The translations under genes and the position numbers were made by a program. A stretch of DNA of 64,000 nucleotides, from positions 1 through 64,000 of the forward strand of contig NZ_MUNP01000041.1 in NCBI RefSeq assembly GCF_002001105.1, read 5' to 3'. The notes below the pieces were generated by a model that saw only the letters and a list, made by a program, of their open reading frames with translations, made no database searches and was not told the DNA's origin. The first letter of the stretch is position 1; every line of letters starts with the position of its first letter. Of this stretch, positions 25,188-35,164 are shown piece after piece. The DNA is from Rhodanobacter sp. C06 (GTDB lineage: Bacteria; Pseudomonadota; Gammaproteobacteria; Xanthomonadales; Rhodanobacteraceae).

Positions 25188-26861
25188 CTAACCTGTTTTG
25201 GGTTTGTTGACGGCACTCTTCTTTTTCGTCGCGCTGTTTGTGTTGCCGGCCACCTTCGCCGCGGCCGATGGTGCGAGCACGGCATTGCTCGGGGCGGTGC
25301 CAGGTTGTTGCTGTTGGAGGGCCTGGATCAGTGCGCACAGCGAATCGAAACGGCAGCAGCATTCCTGGTAGCCCTTGTCGCCGTTGACGCCGAGCACGGC
25401 GTAGTGGTGCAGGCCGCGTGGCGGCAGGCTGGCGGGGTTGCCGCTGGTGTCGGTGGGCCAGTACAGCATGCCGCTGCCGGCCACGCGCGCGGGGATCAGC
25501 CAGTAGTCGCCGGTGGCGTACAGGCCGCCCGGTGCAAAGATGATCTGAATGTTGTCCTCCAGCGTGATCGTGGTGCCCTCGACCACGGCCACCAGGCCTG
25601 GCGCGTTCGCGTCCTCGCCATGGTCCCAGCGGCGCAGCAGCGGGTGCTTGGCGGGTGCGTTGCTCAGCGGCCACGCGGTAATGCCCTTGGGTACCGCCAA
25701 GGTGACCGTGCTGTTCGCCACGTCGACGGGCCCGATCACCTTCAGCAACGGATAGGCGCGCTGACCCAGCGTGTAGTCATCGTCGACCAGTTCGACCCAG
25801 TCGTTCGCCGCCAGTCCCAGCCGCGCGTCTCGGCCCAGCCGGGCCAGCGTCACCACGAGCTGCGCGCTGCCGTCGGGCTGCGCGGTGGGTGGCGCGACGG
25901 AGGCGACCGGGAACACCACCGAGCCGTTCTCGCGCGACCACTTGAAGCTGGCCGTGCCGGGCGCCGCCGCGGTGCCGGCGAGGCCGCCCTGGTGGATCTC
26001 CACCCGGTACAACTGGTTTTCGCAGCCGCGGTAACGCGCATCGGCGGCGATCACGCAGGGATCGCTGTCGGACGGCGCCTGCCCCAGCACCGCGCTGAGC
26101 CCGGGCAGGGCGTAGCTGGCGCGTGCGGCGAGTACCTGGCGCACCAGCGTGCAGGGCGAATCGTTGGTGTTGCCCGTGCCATTGCTGTTGGCCGTGCCGT
26201 CGATGCTGCCTTGCAGGGCAGTCACGGAGTCGATCTGCCTTTGGATGGTGGCCTTTGCGGCGCCGTCGGCAGTGGCCGACATGCGCAGGTTCAGTGCGGA
26301 ATTGACGTCCTTGAGCCGCTGGTCGGCATGTGCCTGGTCGAGCATGCGCAGCTGCCATACCACTTGGGCGCGCGAGGCGGTGTCGACGCCTTCGAGCGCC
26401 ACGTCGGCGATGGCCGGCGCCTCAAGCGCGCACAGGTGGCGCTCCCACACGTCCAGCCACAGCGCGAAGTTCGTGAGCTGGGTTTCGAAGCCGCTGCTGC
26501 CGTCGCCCGTGCCGTAGTCGAACGTGGGTGCGTTCGGCTGGGTCGCCAGCGTGCAGTCGGCCTCGTTGACGCAGAGGATGCCGTCGACGTAGAAGTGCCC
26601 CGCTTTCAGCAACCAGTCGGGGGGCTGCAGGGACTTGCTGGTGCCGTCTGCGTTGGGCGGGCTGCTGGTGCTGATGGTGAAGCCGTCGCCGACCGCCCAG
26701 CACGGCCCGACCAGGTCGCGGATCAGGGTGCGCAGCAGGTGCAACTGGATACGGCCCTGCTCGTTCCAGTCCGCTTCCAGCAGCACGCGCCCCTGTTGTT
26801 GCAGCACCTGGCTGTAGTGCAGGGTCGGATCGAAGGTGAATCGGGCGAAGTCGCCTTTCAT
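25188..26861 (-). CDS. DUF6519 domain protein, CIS-associated
   Basis: A 557-residue protein opening with MKGDFARFTFDPTLHYSQVL and QQGRVLLEADWNEQ, the signature of the DUF6519 family found in contractile-injection and tail-like loci. The C-terminal half is beta-rich (TITLEDNIQIIFAPGGLYATGDYWLIPAR), with a Cys cluster GYQECCCRF near residue 505. The end is Lys-rich and low-complexity. Function is unknown; a baseplate-peripheral or fibre-like structural role is inferred from position after the beta-helix protein. AGGAG lies 8 nt before the start. The ten-base gap to the upstream gene indicates one operon. Confidence 0.8.
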   Translation of the reverse strand: MKGDFARFTFDPTLHYSQVLQQQGRVLLEADWNEQGRIQLHLLRTLIRDLVGPCWAVGDGFTISTSSPPNADGTSKSLQPPDWLLKAGHFYVDGILCVNEADCTLATQPNAPTFDYGTGDGSSGFETQLTNFALWLDVWERHLCALEAPAIADVALEGVDTASRAQVVWQLRMLDQAHADQRLKDVNSALNLRMSATADGAAKATIQRQIDSVTALQGSIDGTANSNGTGNTNDSPCTLVRQVLAARASYALPGLSAVLGQAPSDSDPCVIAADARYRGCENQLYRVEIHQGGLAGTAAAPGTASFKWSRENGSVVFPVASVAPPTAQPDGSAQLVVTLARLGRDARLGLAANDWVELVDDDYTLGQRAYPLLKVIGPVDVANSTVTLAVPKGITAWPLSNAPAKHPLLRRWDHGEDANAPGLVAVVEGTTITLEDNIQIIFAPGGLYATGDYWLIPARVAGSGMLYWPTDTSGNPASLPPRGLHHYAVLGVNGDKGYQECCCRFDSLCALIQALQQQQPGTAPSNAVLAPSAAAKVAGNTNSATKKKSAVNKPKTG

Positions 26862-26871
26862 GGTCGATCTC

Positions 26872-29184
26872 CTAATTCGCGTAGAGAATGCCGGCGTCCG
26901 TGCCCGCCGGAACGTATTCCTGCAAGCGCAGCGCGACGTTCGCCGCGCGCTGCGGTTCGTACAAGTCGTGGTAGACGCCCATCGCCGAACGGTCGGAGGC
27001 GCCGCTGCGGATCTCCGCGCAGCAGTCGTCGGCGAGGCGCAGGTAGTGCGGCGAGCCATAGCGCAACGCGCGGAACTGCGGCACCACGCGCAGGCGCTCG
27101 CGGGCCTGTTGCGCTCCCAGCGCCTGCAGTATCTGTTGTGCCTGTTGCGTCGATCCGCTCTGCGCTGCCTGCTGGGTCGCCGTCTCAGCCAGATTCGCCA
27201 GCGCCAGATCCGGCTGGCAGTGGAAGCGCCGCGGCGTGCGCGAGCCGTCCGCCACGTAGCAGAAGCGCACGCAGCCCTGCTGCCGGCGCAGTACGCGCAG
27301 CGGACCGGCGAAGATCGAGTCCTCGGCCAGCGCGATGCCATGCGCCTGCACCGCGCCGATCACGGTACAACTGCGGAAACTCGCTTCGACGTAGGCCACC
27401 GCCTCGTCCGGCGCGCCCAGCGCCACGCGCTCGGGGCCGGTGGCGTCGAGGATGCTGTCGCACAGTTCCAGCGTGGGCGGCTCGCCGCGGTGAGCGGGGC
27501 TGATGACGGCGATGGCGCCGAGGATGCTGTGCTCCACGCGCAGCGCGGCGCGCGTACCGTCGAGCGTGATGCTGGGCTCGGCCGGACGTTTGGGGTCGCA
27601 GTCGCACTGCAGCGCCCAGCCCGGCACCAGGGTGCAATGGCGGATCACCAGTTCGCACAGATCCGCGCCCGCGGCGCTGCCCTCATCCGGTCCCTGTACC
27701 TCGATGCCGCGGCCGGTGACCAGCAGGCCGTCGAGCAGCACGCGGCTGCCGGCGCCGCCGGCGATGCTCAGCGCATCCGGCTGGCTGGCGCGCACGTCGA
27801 GCAGGCGCAACACCGGCCGCGTGCCTTCGGCCGCGCGCAACTGGATCGCCTCGCCGGCGTCCAGTTGCAGATCCACGTTGCCTTCGTACACGCCGCTCTC
27901 GGCCAGCTCGACGATCAACGCGCGCAGCGGCTGCCCGGCCGGCGCGGCGGCCTTGGCTTGCGCCCATGCGGTCAGCGCGTCGGCGATGCTGGCGTAGTGG
28001 CCGGGCGGCCACGGGGCGTTCGGGTCGCGATCCGGCTGCGGTGCATGCACCAGGTAGCGCGCGGCGCCTTCCAGCTCCGGCGTGATCCGCGCGTACTCGC
28101 CGCCGCCGAGATCGGCGGCGAAGCCGTATTGGTAGCTCACCCACACGCCGCGCTTGGGCCGTTGGTTGGCGGGGAACATCAGCCGGCCGCGCTCGGGATC
28201 GACCGCCACCCGATTGCGCGGCACCTGGCCGCTCCATCCATCCAGATCGGCCGGAATCAGCAGCTCGCGCGGCACCGGCATGCCCTGGCCCTTCGTGGGC
28301 CAATCCGGCGCCCAGATCTCGACGCTGCGGCCGTCGCCGTAGAGATCGGGCGACACGCCGGCGTAGTCGGCCAGCGGGCCGCGCTCGGCGAAGCGCCAGC
28401 GCCGCAGCGGCAACGGCAGATTGCGTTCCTCGGCAATGTGGGTGGGCGCGGTTTCCTCGACCGGGCGCTGGAACAGCGGCGTGTCGTTGCCCAGTACGCT
28501 GAAGCTGAAACAGTGCGGACCCTGTTCCTCGACGCAGTAGGCCGAGGTGCGAGTCACCGGGTAGCTGCGCAGGCGGCAGACGAACACGCCCACCGCGGGG
28601 ATGTTCCAGCGGCCGCGGCGGTGCCGACTGCCCAGACGCCGCACGTCGACGCTGTGCGCGAACGGATCGAACGCACCGTTCGCGAAGGCGATGCGCTGCA
28701 GGCGGCCCGGATCGCGCAAGTCGGCGGTGCCGCCGCGGCGCGGGTGCTGATGGTCGAGGTGCTGCATCCAACCCAGCCGGCGCCGGAACTCCACCGCGCG
28801 CGCCGGCCAGCCGGCGGCGTCGCGGGCGAGATCCTCCAGCAGCGACAGCGTGCCCTTGCGGCGACGTGCGTCGATGGTGTTGGCCACGTCGGCGCGCGGC
28901 GCCAGCACACGGCCCAGGCGTGCATCGCGGTGGCCGTCCTCGCCCAGCGCGGCGGCCTCGGGCAGCAGGCTGTAGCCGAGCAGGTCGCCGATGTACGGCA
29001 CCAACCAGTCGTCGCAGGTCTCGATGAACCAGTTGTCGTAGAGCCGCGCGATGTCCTGCTCCAGCACGTCGGCCTGCGCCGAAAGCACGCGCAGGAAGTC
29101 GCGCAGCGGGTAACCCTGCTCCGCATCGCGCAGGCGGTAGACCACCGGCAGCAGGTCGTAGAGCCGGTCCGGCTTGGCGGTCAT
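26872..29184 (-). CDS. Tail protein I-like / right-handed beta-helix CIS protein
   Basis: A 770-residue protein. The N-terminal ~120 residues resemble phage tail protein I/gpI: LYDLLPVVYRLRDAEQGYPL, then LLEQ-like coils and DNWFIETCDDWLVPYIGDLL. Residues about 425-660 form repeated short strands with conserved hydrophobic and Cys positions (LVIRHCTLVPGWALQCDCD; LELCDSILDATG; SFRSCTVIGAVQAHGIALAE), typical of a right-handed parallel beta-helix as in phage tailspikes. The fusion suggests a baseplate-attached spike or receptor/polysaccharide-recognition protein (inference). Its ATG overlaps the previous TGA by 4 nt. Confidence 0.8.
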   Translation of the reverse strand: MTAKPDRLYDLLPVVYRLRDAEQGYPLRDFLRVLSAQADVLEQDIARLYDNWFIETCDDWLVPYIGDLLGYSLLPEAAALGEDGHRDARLGRVLAPRADVANTIDARRRKGTLSLLEDLARDAAGWPARAVEFRRRLGWMQHLDHQHPRRGGTADLRDPGRLQRIAFANGAFDPFAHSVDVRRLGSRHRRGRWNIPAVGVFVCRLRSYPVTRTSAYCVEEQGPHCFSFSVLGNDTPLFQRPVEETAPTHIAEERNLPLPLRRWRFAERGPLADYAGVSPDLYGDGRSVEIWAPDWPTKGQGMPVPRELLIPADLDGWSGQVPRNRVAVDPERGRLMFPANQRPKRGVWVSYQYGFAADLGGGEYARITPELEGAARYLVHAPQPDRDPNAPWPPGHYASIADALTAWAQAKAAAPAGQPLRALIVELAESGVYEGNVDLQLDAGEAIQLRAAEGTRPVLRLLDVRASQPDALSIAGGAGSRVLLDGLLVTGRGIEVQGPDEGSAAGADLCELVIRHCTLVPGWALQCDCDPKRPAEPSITLDGTRAALRVEHSILGAIAVISPAHRGEPPTLELCDSILDATGPERVALGAPDEAVAYVEASFRSCTVIGAVQAHGIALAEDSIFAGPLRVLRRQQGCVRFCYVADGSRTPRRFHCQPDLALANLAETATQQAAQSGSTQQAQQILQALGAQQARERLRVVPQFRALRYGSPHYLRLADDCCAEIRSGASDRSAMGVYHDLYEPQRAANVALRLQEYVPAGTDAGILYAN

Positions 29185-32100
29185 GGCGTCGCCTCCTGCA
29201 GCAGCAAGGTGTCGGGCACGTCCGGCAGGAAACAGGCGAGCTGCGCCGGCAACACGCTGATGCCGTCGGTGTCGAAGCGGGCGGGCAGCGCCTGCACGGT
29301 CGGCAGCAGCGCCGGCCAAGGTGTGGCCGCGGTCGCCTGGAGCAGGCGGGCGGATGCGCCGGCGAGGTTCGCCCCGTCGTCACCCTTGCCGCTGTCGCCA
29401 CCGCCCAGGTCGTCGATGATGCGCCGTTCGTCGGCGTAGTCGAACGCGTCCACGTCGATCCAGGCCACGCCGCGCACTGCCTGCAGGCAGGCGACGATTT
29501 CGCTGAGGTAGACGTTCTGCGCCAGCGCGCGGCGTTCGAAGCCGAACGCATCCAGCAGTGCCGCGCGAAGCGCCGGTTCGACCGACTCCCACGCATAGTC
29601 GGGCGCCAGGCCCGCCTTCGCGCTCAGGGTCAGCGCCCGCAGCTCGCGCACGTCCAGGCCCACGGGCAGGCCGGGATCGCCGTACTGCTGCAACGCCTGC
29701 AGCAGGTTGCGGTAGAGGTCGGAGGTGTTGTCGATCGGCGCATCGGCGGCGCCGGCGATGCTCACCTGCACGCGGTTGCCAAGCTTGATCGCCGCAGCCT
29801 TGCCCACGCCGCCGAACGTGCGTGCGAAGTCGGCGTAGTCCGGCACCGACACCAGCCGATCCAGCGCCAGCACCGCCAGCGGCACGTTGCCGCGGGCCTG
29901 GTCGCGCGTCTCCGCGTCGGCGCCGCCGGAGGCGCGCAGCGGATTGACCACTGCCTTCACCCCCAGCGGCCGGGTCGCCAGCAGGCTGATCTGCTGGGCG
30001 TCCACATTGCCCGGTGCGCCGATGCCGTTGCGATAGACCGCCACCACGTTTTCCACGCCGGTGGGCAGGCGCGCGCCGTGGCTGCCGTCACCGAACTGCA
30101 CCGTGGTCTTGCTGGCGTTGTCGGTGGACGTGACGAAGTTGCGGTCGGTGGCACCCACGAAGGCGAGATTGCGTGTCTCGTGCCACAGCATGCCGTTGAC
30201 GCTCACCGCGAGCGTGCTCTGTACGCCGTCCACGGTCGCGGCGGAGACGTAGGTCAGCGGCGACTGCTTCAGCACGAAGGCCTGCATCGCCGTGGCGCCG
30301 CTGCCGCTGCCCAGCACCTCGTTGCGCGTCTCGCCATGGGTGGCGCGCACCACGTTCGCGCACACCGTCACGGTGTCGCGTTGGTAGGCGTAGGCCAGCC
30401 CTTGGTTGGCGAACACCAGGGTGCTGTGCACGGTGTCGCCGGGCAGGTTCGCATTCGTGCCTTGTTCCACCGCGGCGATCATCACCAATTCGCCCGCGTT
30501 CACCGCATTGGTGCCGGGCACGTCCGTGCGTTGCCCCTGCACGACCACCCAGCGGCCGGGCTTGAGGCCGTCCACCGCGCCGTCGAGGGTGAGGTGGGTG
30601 GCGTCGTCCTGGGTGATGCGCGCCGTGCCGTCATTGGCCGTGGTGGTGCCGACGATATCGGTGATCACCAGTTCGGCCAGCGGCAGCGCTTCGCTCTGCG
30701 CGTAGACCTGGGTGCCGCGCAGGGTAGCCATGTCCGGTGCAGGCCAGAGCGCGGGCGTGTCATTGGCCGCGGGATCGGCCAGCACGATGTCGGTGGTCTT
30801 GCCGCTGATGCCGTAGTCGCTGCGCGGATGCACCTGGACGCTTTGCGCTTGCGCCACGATCGGCAACTCGCCGGTTTTCTGGATCAGCAGATAGCTGCTG
30901 GCGAGTACGCCATCGTAGGCGTTGTCCAGTTGCACGCGATCATCGAACTCCGACGGCGAGCCATTGCGGCTGGTGGACGTACTCCAGTCGCCGTCGGGCA
31001 TCGAGACATAGGGCACGGTTCCCTTGGTATCAGGGTCCTGGTTCAGGCCCAGCCCCATGATGCGTGGCGCGTTGTAGCCGAACAGCGGCGCAGCGAGACG
31101 CAACGCGAACACGCCGCTCAGTGCGGGCGAAGGCTGGCCCTGCGGCACGCTGGTCCAGGCGCGATAGAAGCTGTCGACCAGACGCGGCGCGAAGTTCAGC
31201 AGCAGCTGCGGACGCGCGTCGCTGGGGGTGCCCAGCGCGGTGGTCGGGCTCTGCAGCAGGCGCAGGTGGTTCGCCGGTTGCAGGGTTGGCGTGAGCGTCA
31301 GCGCGCCGAACAACGCGCCGAAACCCGTCGCTCCCATGGAGGGTGATGTCGGCGTGCCGAAGGCGGCGTTCACCGCGTCGCGGAAGGTGGCGACGGGATC
31401 GGGTACCGGATCGGGTGGTGGCTGGTCATTGCCGAACGGTGGCCCCATCAGACCCGCATAACTGCCGCCGTTGCTGCCACCGAGCAACAAGGTCGAGCGC
31501 ACGTCCTCGATCGCGGTCAACCACTCCTGGAAGTTGGGGCCGGTGCCCGACTGGATGAGCGCGCCGATGGCCGTATTCGCCGCGGCCGCGATCTGCGCGG
31601 TCGCCGGATCGAGCGGCTGCAACACCACCTTGCTGCGCGAGCTCTGCGGCTGTGCCTCGACCGACTGCACCAACCGGATCGCTGGCACACCGTCCTTGGT
31701 CAGGTCGCCGAACACGAACAGCAGGCGGTCGTTCGGCTTGAGGTTGGTGGCGGCGCTGGCGACCCACAGCGTGTCGAGCGCGGCGACGTTGTCGAGCGAG
31801 ATGTCCTGCGGCTGCGTCAGCCGCGGCTTGAGCGCGTTCCACTCGTAGCGCGCGTCCAATGGCTCGGCGGTCTCGAAGGTCTGCATCTGCTCGCCTGGCG
31901 CGGGCACCGATTGCGCGCGTGCGCCGGTGGGGATGGTTACCGGCGCCGCGTTCGGCTCGATGGTATAGGCGAGGTAGACGCTGGCGGCTACGCCGGGGCG
32001 CAGGCGGTAGTCGACCAGCCGCGCCAGTTCCAGCACCGAGCGCCGCTCGGTGGCGGTGCGCAGGTAGCCTTCGTTGGCTATACGCTCCTGGTAGAAGCCC

Positions 32101-32360
32101 AGCACGTCGGCGCCGACCGCCCAGGCATCGAGCAGGGCGATCGCCGGATCGTCGGCCTCGCGCGTGCGCAAGCCTGCCAGCGCGGGCAGGGCGGCATCGC
32201 TAAGTTCCGCCTGCATGGTGGCGCGGAAGTCGGCGTACGTGCCGACGCGATAGTTCAGGGCGGTCAGCCCCGGCCGGTTGTAGATCGGCAACGGGGTGCC
32301 CGCGATGGCGCCGCAACCACAGGCGCAGGCGTGCTTGCCACAGGCGCTGCAGCAGCTCAT
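29181..32360 (-). CDS. CIS baseplate protein, J-like (second, 1059 aa)
   Basis: A 1059-residue putative baseplate assembly protein of the gpJ/Afp11-12 class. The N-terminal half has the family pattern LRTREADDPAIALLDAWAVGADVLGFYQERIANEGYL, cut short here as in related J proteins, followed by a roughly 550-residue insertion. The C-terminal third has QARGNVPLAVLALDRLVSVPDYADFARTF, recalling the gpJ core. The first 16 residues contain six cysteines (C3, C4, C7, C12, C14, C16), a possible metal site. Both ends have 4-nt ATGA overlaps with neighbours. Confidence 0.88.
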   Translation of the reverse strand: MSCCSACGKHACACGCGAIAGTPLPIYNRPGLTALNYRVGTYADFRATMQAELSDAALPALAGLRTREADDPAIALLDAWAVGADVLGFYQERIANEGYLRTATERRSVLELARLVDYRLRPGVAASVYLAYTIEPNAAPVTIPTGARAQSVPAPGEQMQTFETAEPLDARYEWNALKPRLTQPQDISLDNVAALDTLWVASAATNLKPNDRLLFVFGDLTKDGVPAIRLVQSVEAQPQSSRSKVVLQPLDPATAQIAAAANTAIGALIQSGTGPNFQEWLTAIEDVRSTLLLGGSNGGSYAGLMGPPFGNDQPPPDPVPDPVATFRDAVNAAFGTPTSPSMGATGFGALFGALTLTPTLQPANHLRLLQSPTTALGTPSDARPQLLLNFAPRLVDSFYRAWTSVPQGQPSPALSGVFALRLAAPLFGYNAPRIMGLGLNQDPDTKGTVPYVSMPDGDWSTSTSRNGSPSEFDDRVQLDNAYDGVLASSYLLIQKTGELPIVAQAQSVQVHPRSDYGISGKTTDIVLADPAANDTPALWPAPDMATLRGTQVYAQSEALPLAELVITDIVGTTTANDGTARITQDDATHLTLDGAVDGLKPGRWVVVQGQRTDVPGTNAVNAGELVMIAAVEQGTNANLPGDTVHSTLVFANQGLAYAYQRDTVTVCANVVRATHGETRNEVLGSGSGATAMQAFVLKQSPLTYVSAATVDGVQSTLAVSVNGMLWHETRNLAFVGATDRNFVTSTDNASKTTVQFGDGSHGARLPTGVENVVAVYRNGIGAPGNVDAQQISLLATRPLGVKAVVNPLRASGGADAETRDQARGNVPLAVLALDRLVSVPDYADFARTFGGVGKAAAIKLGNRVQVSIAGAADAPIDNTSDLYRNLLQALQQYGDPGLPVGLDVRELRALTLSAKAGLAPDYAWESVEPALRAALLDAFGFERRALAQNVYLSEIVACLQAVRGVAWIDVDAFDYADERRIIDDLGGGDSGKGDDGANLAGASARLLQATAATPWPALLPTVQALPARFDTDGISVLPAQLACFLPDVPDTLLLQEATP

Positions 32361-35164
32361 CGGCCACCTCCCATCGTGAAACGGATGCTGCCGTGATCGG
32401 GATGGTCCGGGTCGTCGTCGACCTGGGCGATCTCCCGCGCGGCGATGTGCAGCACGCCGTCGGCGGGCACGTCGACGGGTGGCGCGGGGTCGTCCATGCG
32501 CACCAGCGTGGTCACTTCGACATGGGCGACGCCGGGAATCGCCTGCGCTTCGGCCAGCAACGCGCTGACGTAGACCGGCGAGCCCAGCGTGAGCCGGTCC
32601 GGATGGAAGAAGCCGGGCGTGCCGTCGCGGCGCAGGCCGGAGGTGAAGCGGTCATCCAGTTCGGCCTCGACATGGGCGGTGAGGAAGTCCGGCAGCACAC
32701 AGACGAACAGCACGATGCGCAGCGGCACGTAGCAGGCGCCGCGCACTTCCACGTCGTGGCCGATGCGCCGGTAGCGCGCGAGCTGCGCGCCGATGGTTCG
32801 GGCCAGCGCGGCCGGCAGGCCTTCGCGGCCCAGCGGGTCGACTACCACATCGGCGGCGTACCAGCTGCCGTTCCACTCCAGCGCGGCGGCGGCACCTTGC
32901 ACACCGGGCACGGCAGCGGCGAAGGCCGCGTAGTCGTCGGCGATGATCGCGCGCAGCGGATTGGCACGGAACGCGCCGGGTGCGTACAGTTTCACCTCGG
33001 CGAGACTCTCCGCTGCGGTGCCGCCGCTGGCCGGCAGCGGATTGCGCGGCTGCAGATCGGCCGAGAGCACGCCGGATTTCAGCGCCAGCCACACGATGCT
33101 GTCGCGGCCCACGTTGCCGGCCGGGCCGTTGCCCAGGCGCAGCGCAGCGCGGAAGAAATCGCCGGCCTGCAGCTGCGCGCCCAGCACGCCGTCGCCAAAG
33201 CGCAGATGGGCGGCGCCGTCGTCGTCGATCTCGACCACGCAGTGGCGATCGTCCGGGCTGCTCTCCAGCAGGTCGTACTGCGGCAGCCACTGCCAGCGTG
33301 CGTCCGGCGTGCCGCTCACCAGCACGTCGGCCAGTGCGCCGCCGTAGACGGTCAGCTGCGGAAGTGCCTGACGCGGATCGCGTGCGAAGAGTTGGCACAC
33401 CGGTACGTTTGGCGGCAGCGGTTCGGCCCAGGTCAGCGGCGTGCCGGGCAGCACGTGGCCGGTGTCTGCGGGCGGGCGGCGCACATCGAGTACTGCGCCG
33501 TCGCAATGGCAGCAGCCGTATTCGGTGTTGCCGGGCACCAGCCAGCAGTCCTCGGCCAGCGCGCCACAGCGCGTGCAGGCATCCGGCATCGCGGCAAGCG
33601 CGGCGGCAAGGCCGGGATAATCGCCGTCACTGCCGGTCGGCGCGCAGATCGGCGCCGAGCTGCACTGGCCTTGCACGTGCTCGCCGTGGTCGACCAGCAG
33701 CACGTTGCCGCGCGCGAGGCTGACGTCGTGCAGCCAGCGGCAGTCGGGCGCAGGCAGGCGCACCGACAGGCAGAGGTCGAACGGCAAGGCGTCGCAGGGA
33801 TCCCACGCCACCTCCAGCAGCAGGGTGCCATCCAACGGATCGACGGACGTCTGGACGTCCGTGAGTCGCACGGCATGGCGGTGCGCGGGATCGGCATCGG
33901 CGGGGTTGCCGGTCTGCGGGCCCAGCACTTCCTCGAAGATCAGCAGGTCGCCCACGGCCAGCTTCAGCGTGCGCGACGGCGCGGCGGCGTCGGCATGGGT
34001 GATCGCCGTCGGCGCCGTGCCGGGGGCCGGGGGCAGTGCAGTTGGCGACGATGGCGCCGGCGAGGAGGGCGGCGCAGGCGGAGAGGGCAAAGCACTCGGC
34101 GGAGCGGCATCCACCAGCGTGGCCCGCGTGCAGCCGCGCGGCAGGCAGCAGAGTTCGTCGCCCCAGCTGTAAAGGTGGATCTCGCTGTGCGTGGCGACCA
34201 CGGCGAACGTGGTGATGCCGTCCCGCGGCATCGGCTCGTAGATCAGCGCGCCCTGCGCGCGTGCCGCCTCGAGTTGCACTGCGTCGATGATCCCCGGAAC
34301 CGGATGGGTCTGTCCGGGTGGCGGCACCAGCAACAGCAGGTTGTCCAGCGCGAGGTCGAGGTCATCATGCGAATTCAGCGTCACCAGTGCACGGGCGTTG
34401 CAGCCCTCGTGCATGCGGTAGTCCACCAGCCGCGCATGCCGACGTACGGAGATGCGCCTTCGCGCGGTGGCCAGGTAGGCCTCGGTGGCCACCGCATCCT
34501 GGTAGTAGCTGAGGTAGTCGGCGGTATAGGCCAGCGTCTCCACCAGGGCGATGCCAAGGTCCGGCACGTGGCGCTCTTGCCACGCCGGCATGTCCAGCGC
34601 GAGGCGGTCGAGGAACAGCTGGCGAAAGCTTTCGTAGTCCTTGGCGAGGTAGTTGATCTCGGGCAGCGGCACCGGCACGGGCACGCAGGGCGCCGCATCG
34701 GCGCAGTCCTGGCCTGCTGCACAGCCGAGGCGGAAGTGCAGCGCGACGCGGGCATAACGCGGATCGAAGCCGGGATACGGCAGCCAGCTCGCCGGGGCGT
34801 TGCCCGAGGCCGCATCCACCAGACACAGGCAATACGGGCTGTGGTCGCCTTCGCGGTCCAGCACCACGCGCAGGCAGGCGTCGTCGTGCAACTCCGGCTC
34901 CAGCTCGGCGCTGACGCTGAGCACGCGCAGGCCGGTGATGCGATCGCCCCCGCTGACGCGCACGTTCGCCACACCCAGCCCTTGCGGGATCGCGCCGAAC
35001 AGGTGCACGCACAGGCTGGTGCCGTCATCGCCCACCTCGACGTAATCGATGCCGTTGAGCGTGCCGCTCGCGCGCAACTTGTCGCGTCGCGCTGGCACGC
35101 TGCACGCGGGCAGTGTGCTGCAGCCGATCGTGTCGAGCCGGACGCTGTCGTTCGTCGTGCTCAT
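32357..35164 (-). CDS. CIS baseplate protein, J-like (first, 935 aa)
   Basis: A 935-residue putative baseplate assembly protein. Its middle shows the gpJ signature INYLAKDYESFRQLFLDRLA, PDLGIALVETLAYTADYLSY and QDAVATEAYLATARRRISV. A later segment is VVEIDDDGAAHLRFGDGVLG, and the C-terminus has AFAAAVPGVQGAAAALEWNG. Extra Cys-containing inserts (TRCGALAEDCWLV, YGCCHCDGAVLD) and a Pro/Ser-rich linker lie inside it. With the 1059-residue paralogue it matches the two large wedge proteins (Afp11/Afp12) of injection systems. 4-nt overlaps on both sides. Confidence 0.88.
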   Translation of the reverse strand: MSTTNDSVRLDTIGCSTLPACSVPARRDKLRASGTLNGIDYVEVGDDGTSLCVHLFGAIPQGLGVANVRVSGGDRITGLRVLSVSAELEPELHDDACLRVVLDREGDHSPYCLCLVDAASGNAPASWLPYPGFDPRYARVALHFRLGCAAGQDCADAAPCVPVPVPLPEINYLAKDYESFRQLFLDRLALDMPAWQERHVPDLGIALVETLAYTADYLSYYQDAVATEAYLATARRRISVRRHARLVDYRMHEGCNARALVTLNSHDDLDLALDNLLLLVPPPGQTHPVPGIIDAVQLEAARAQGALIYEPMPRDGITTFAVVATHSEIHLYSWGDELCCLPRGCTRATLVDAAPPSALPSPPAPPSSPAPSSPTALPPAPGTAPTAITHADAAAPSRTLKLAVGDLLIFEEVLGPQTGNPADADPAHRHAVRLTDVQTSVDPLDGTLLLEVAWDPCDALPFDLCLSVRLPAPDCRWLHDVSLARGNVLLVDHGEHVQGQCSSAPICAPTGSDGDYPGLAAALAAMPDACTRCGALAEDCWLVPGNTEYGCCHCDGAVLDVRRPPADTGHVLPGTPLTWAEPLPPNVPVCQLFARDPRQALPQLTVYGGALADVLVSGTPDARWQWLPQYDLLESSPDDRHCVVEIDDDGAAHLRFGDGVLGAQLQAGDFFRAALRLGNGPAGNVGRDSIVWLALKSGVLSADLQPRNPLPASGGTAAESLAEVKLYAPGAFRANPLRAIIADDYAAFAAAVPGVQGAAAALEWNGSWYAADVVVDPLGREGLPAALARTIGAQLARYRRIGHDVEVRGACYVPLRIVLFVCVLPDFLTAHVEAELDDRFTSGLRRDGTPGFFHPDRLTLGSPVYVSALLAEAQAIPGVAHVEVTTLVRMDDPAPPVDVPADGVLHIAAREIAQVDDDPDHPDHGSIRFTMGGGR

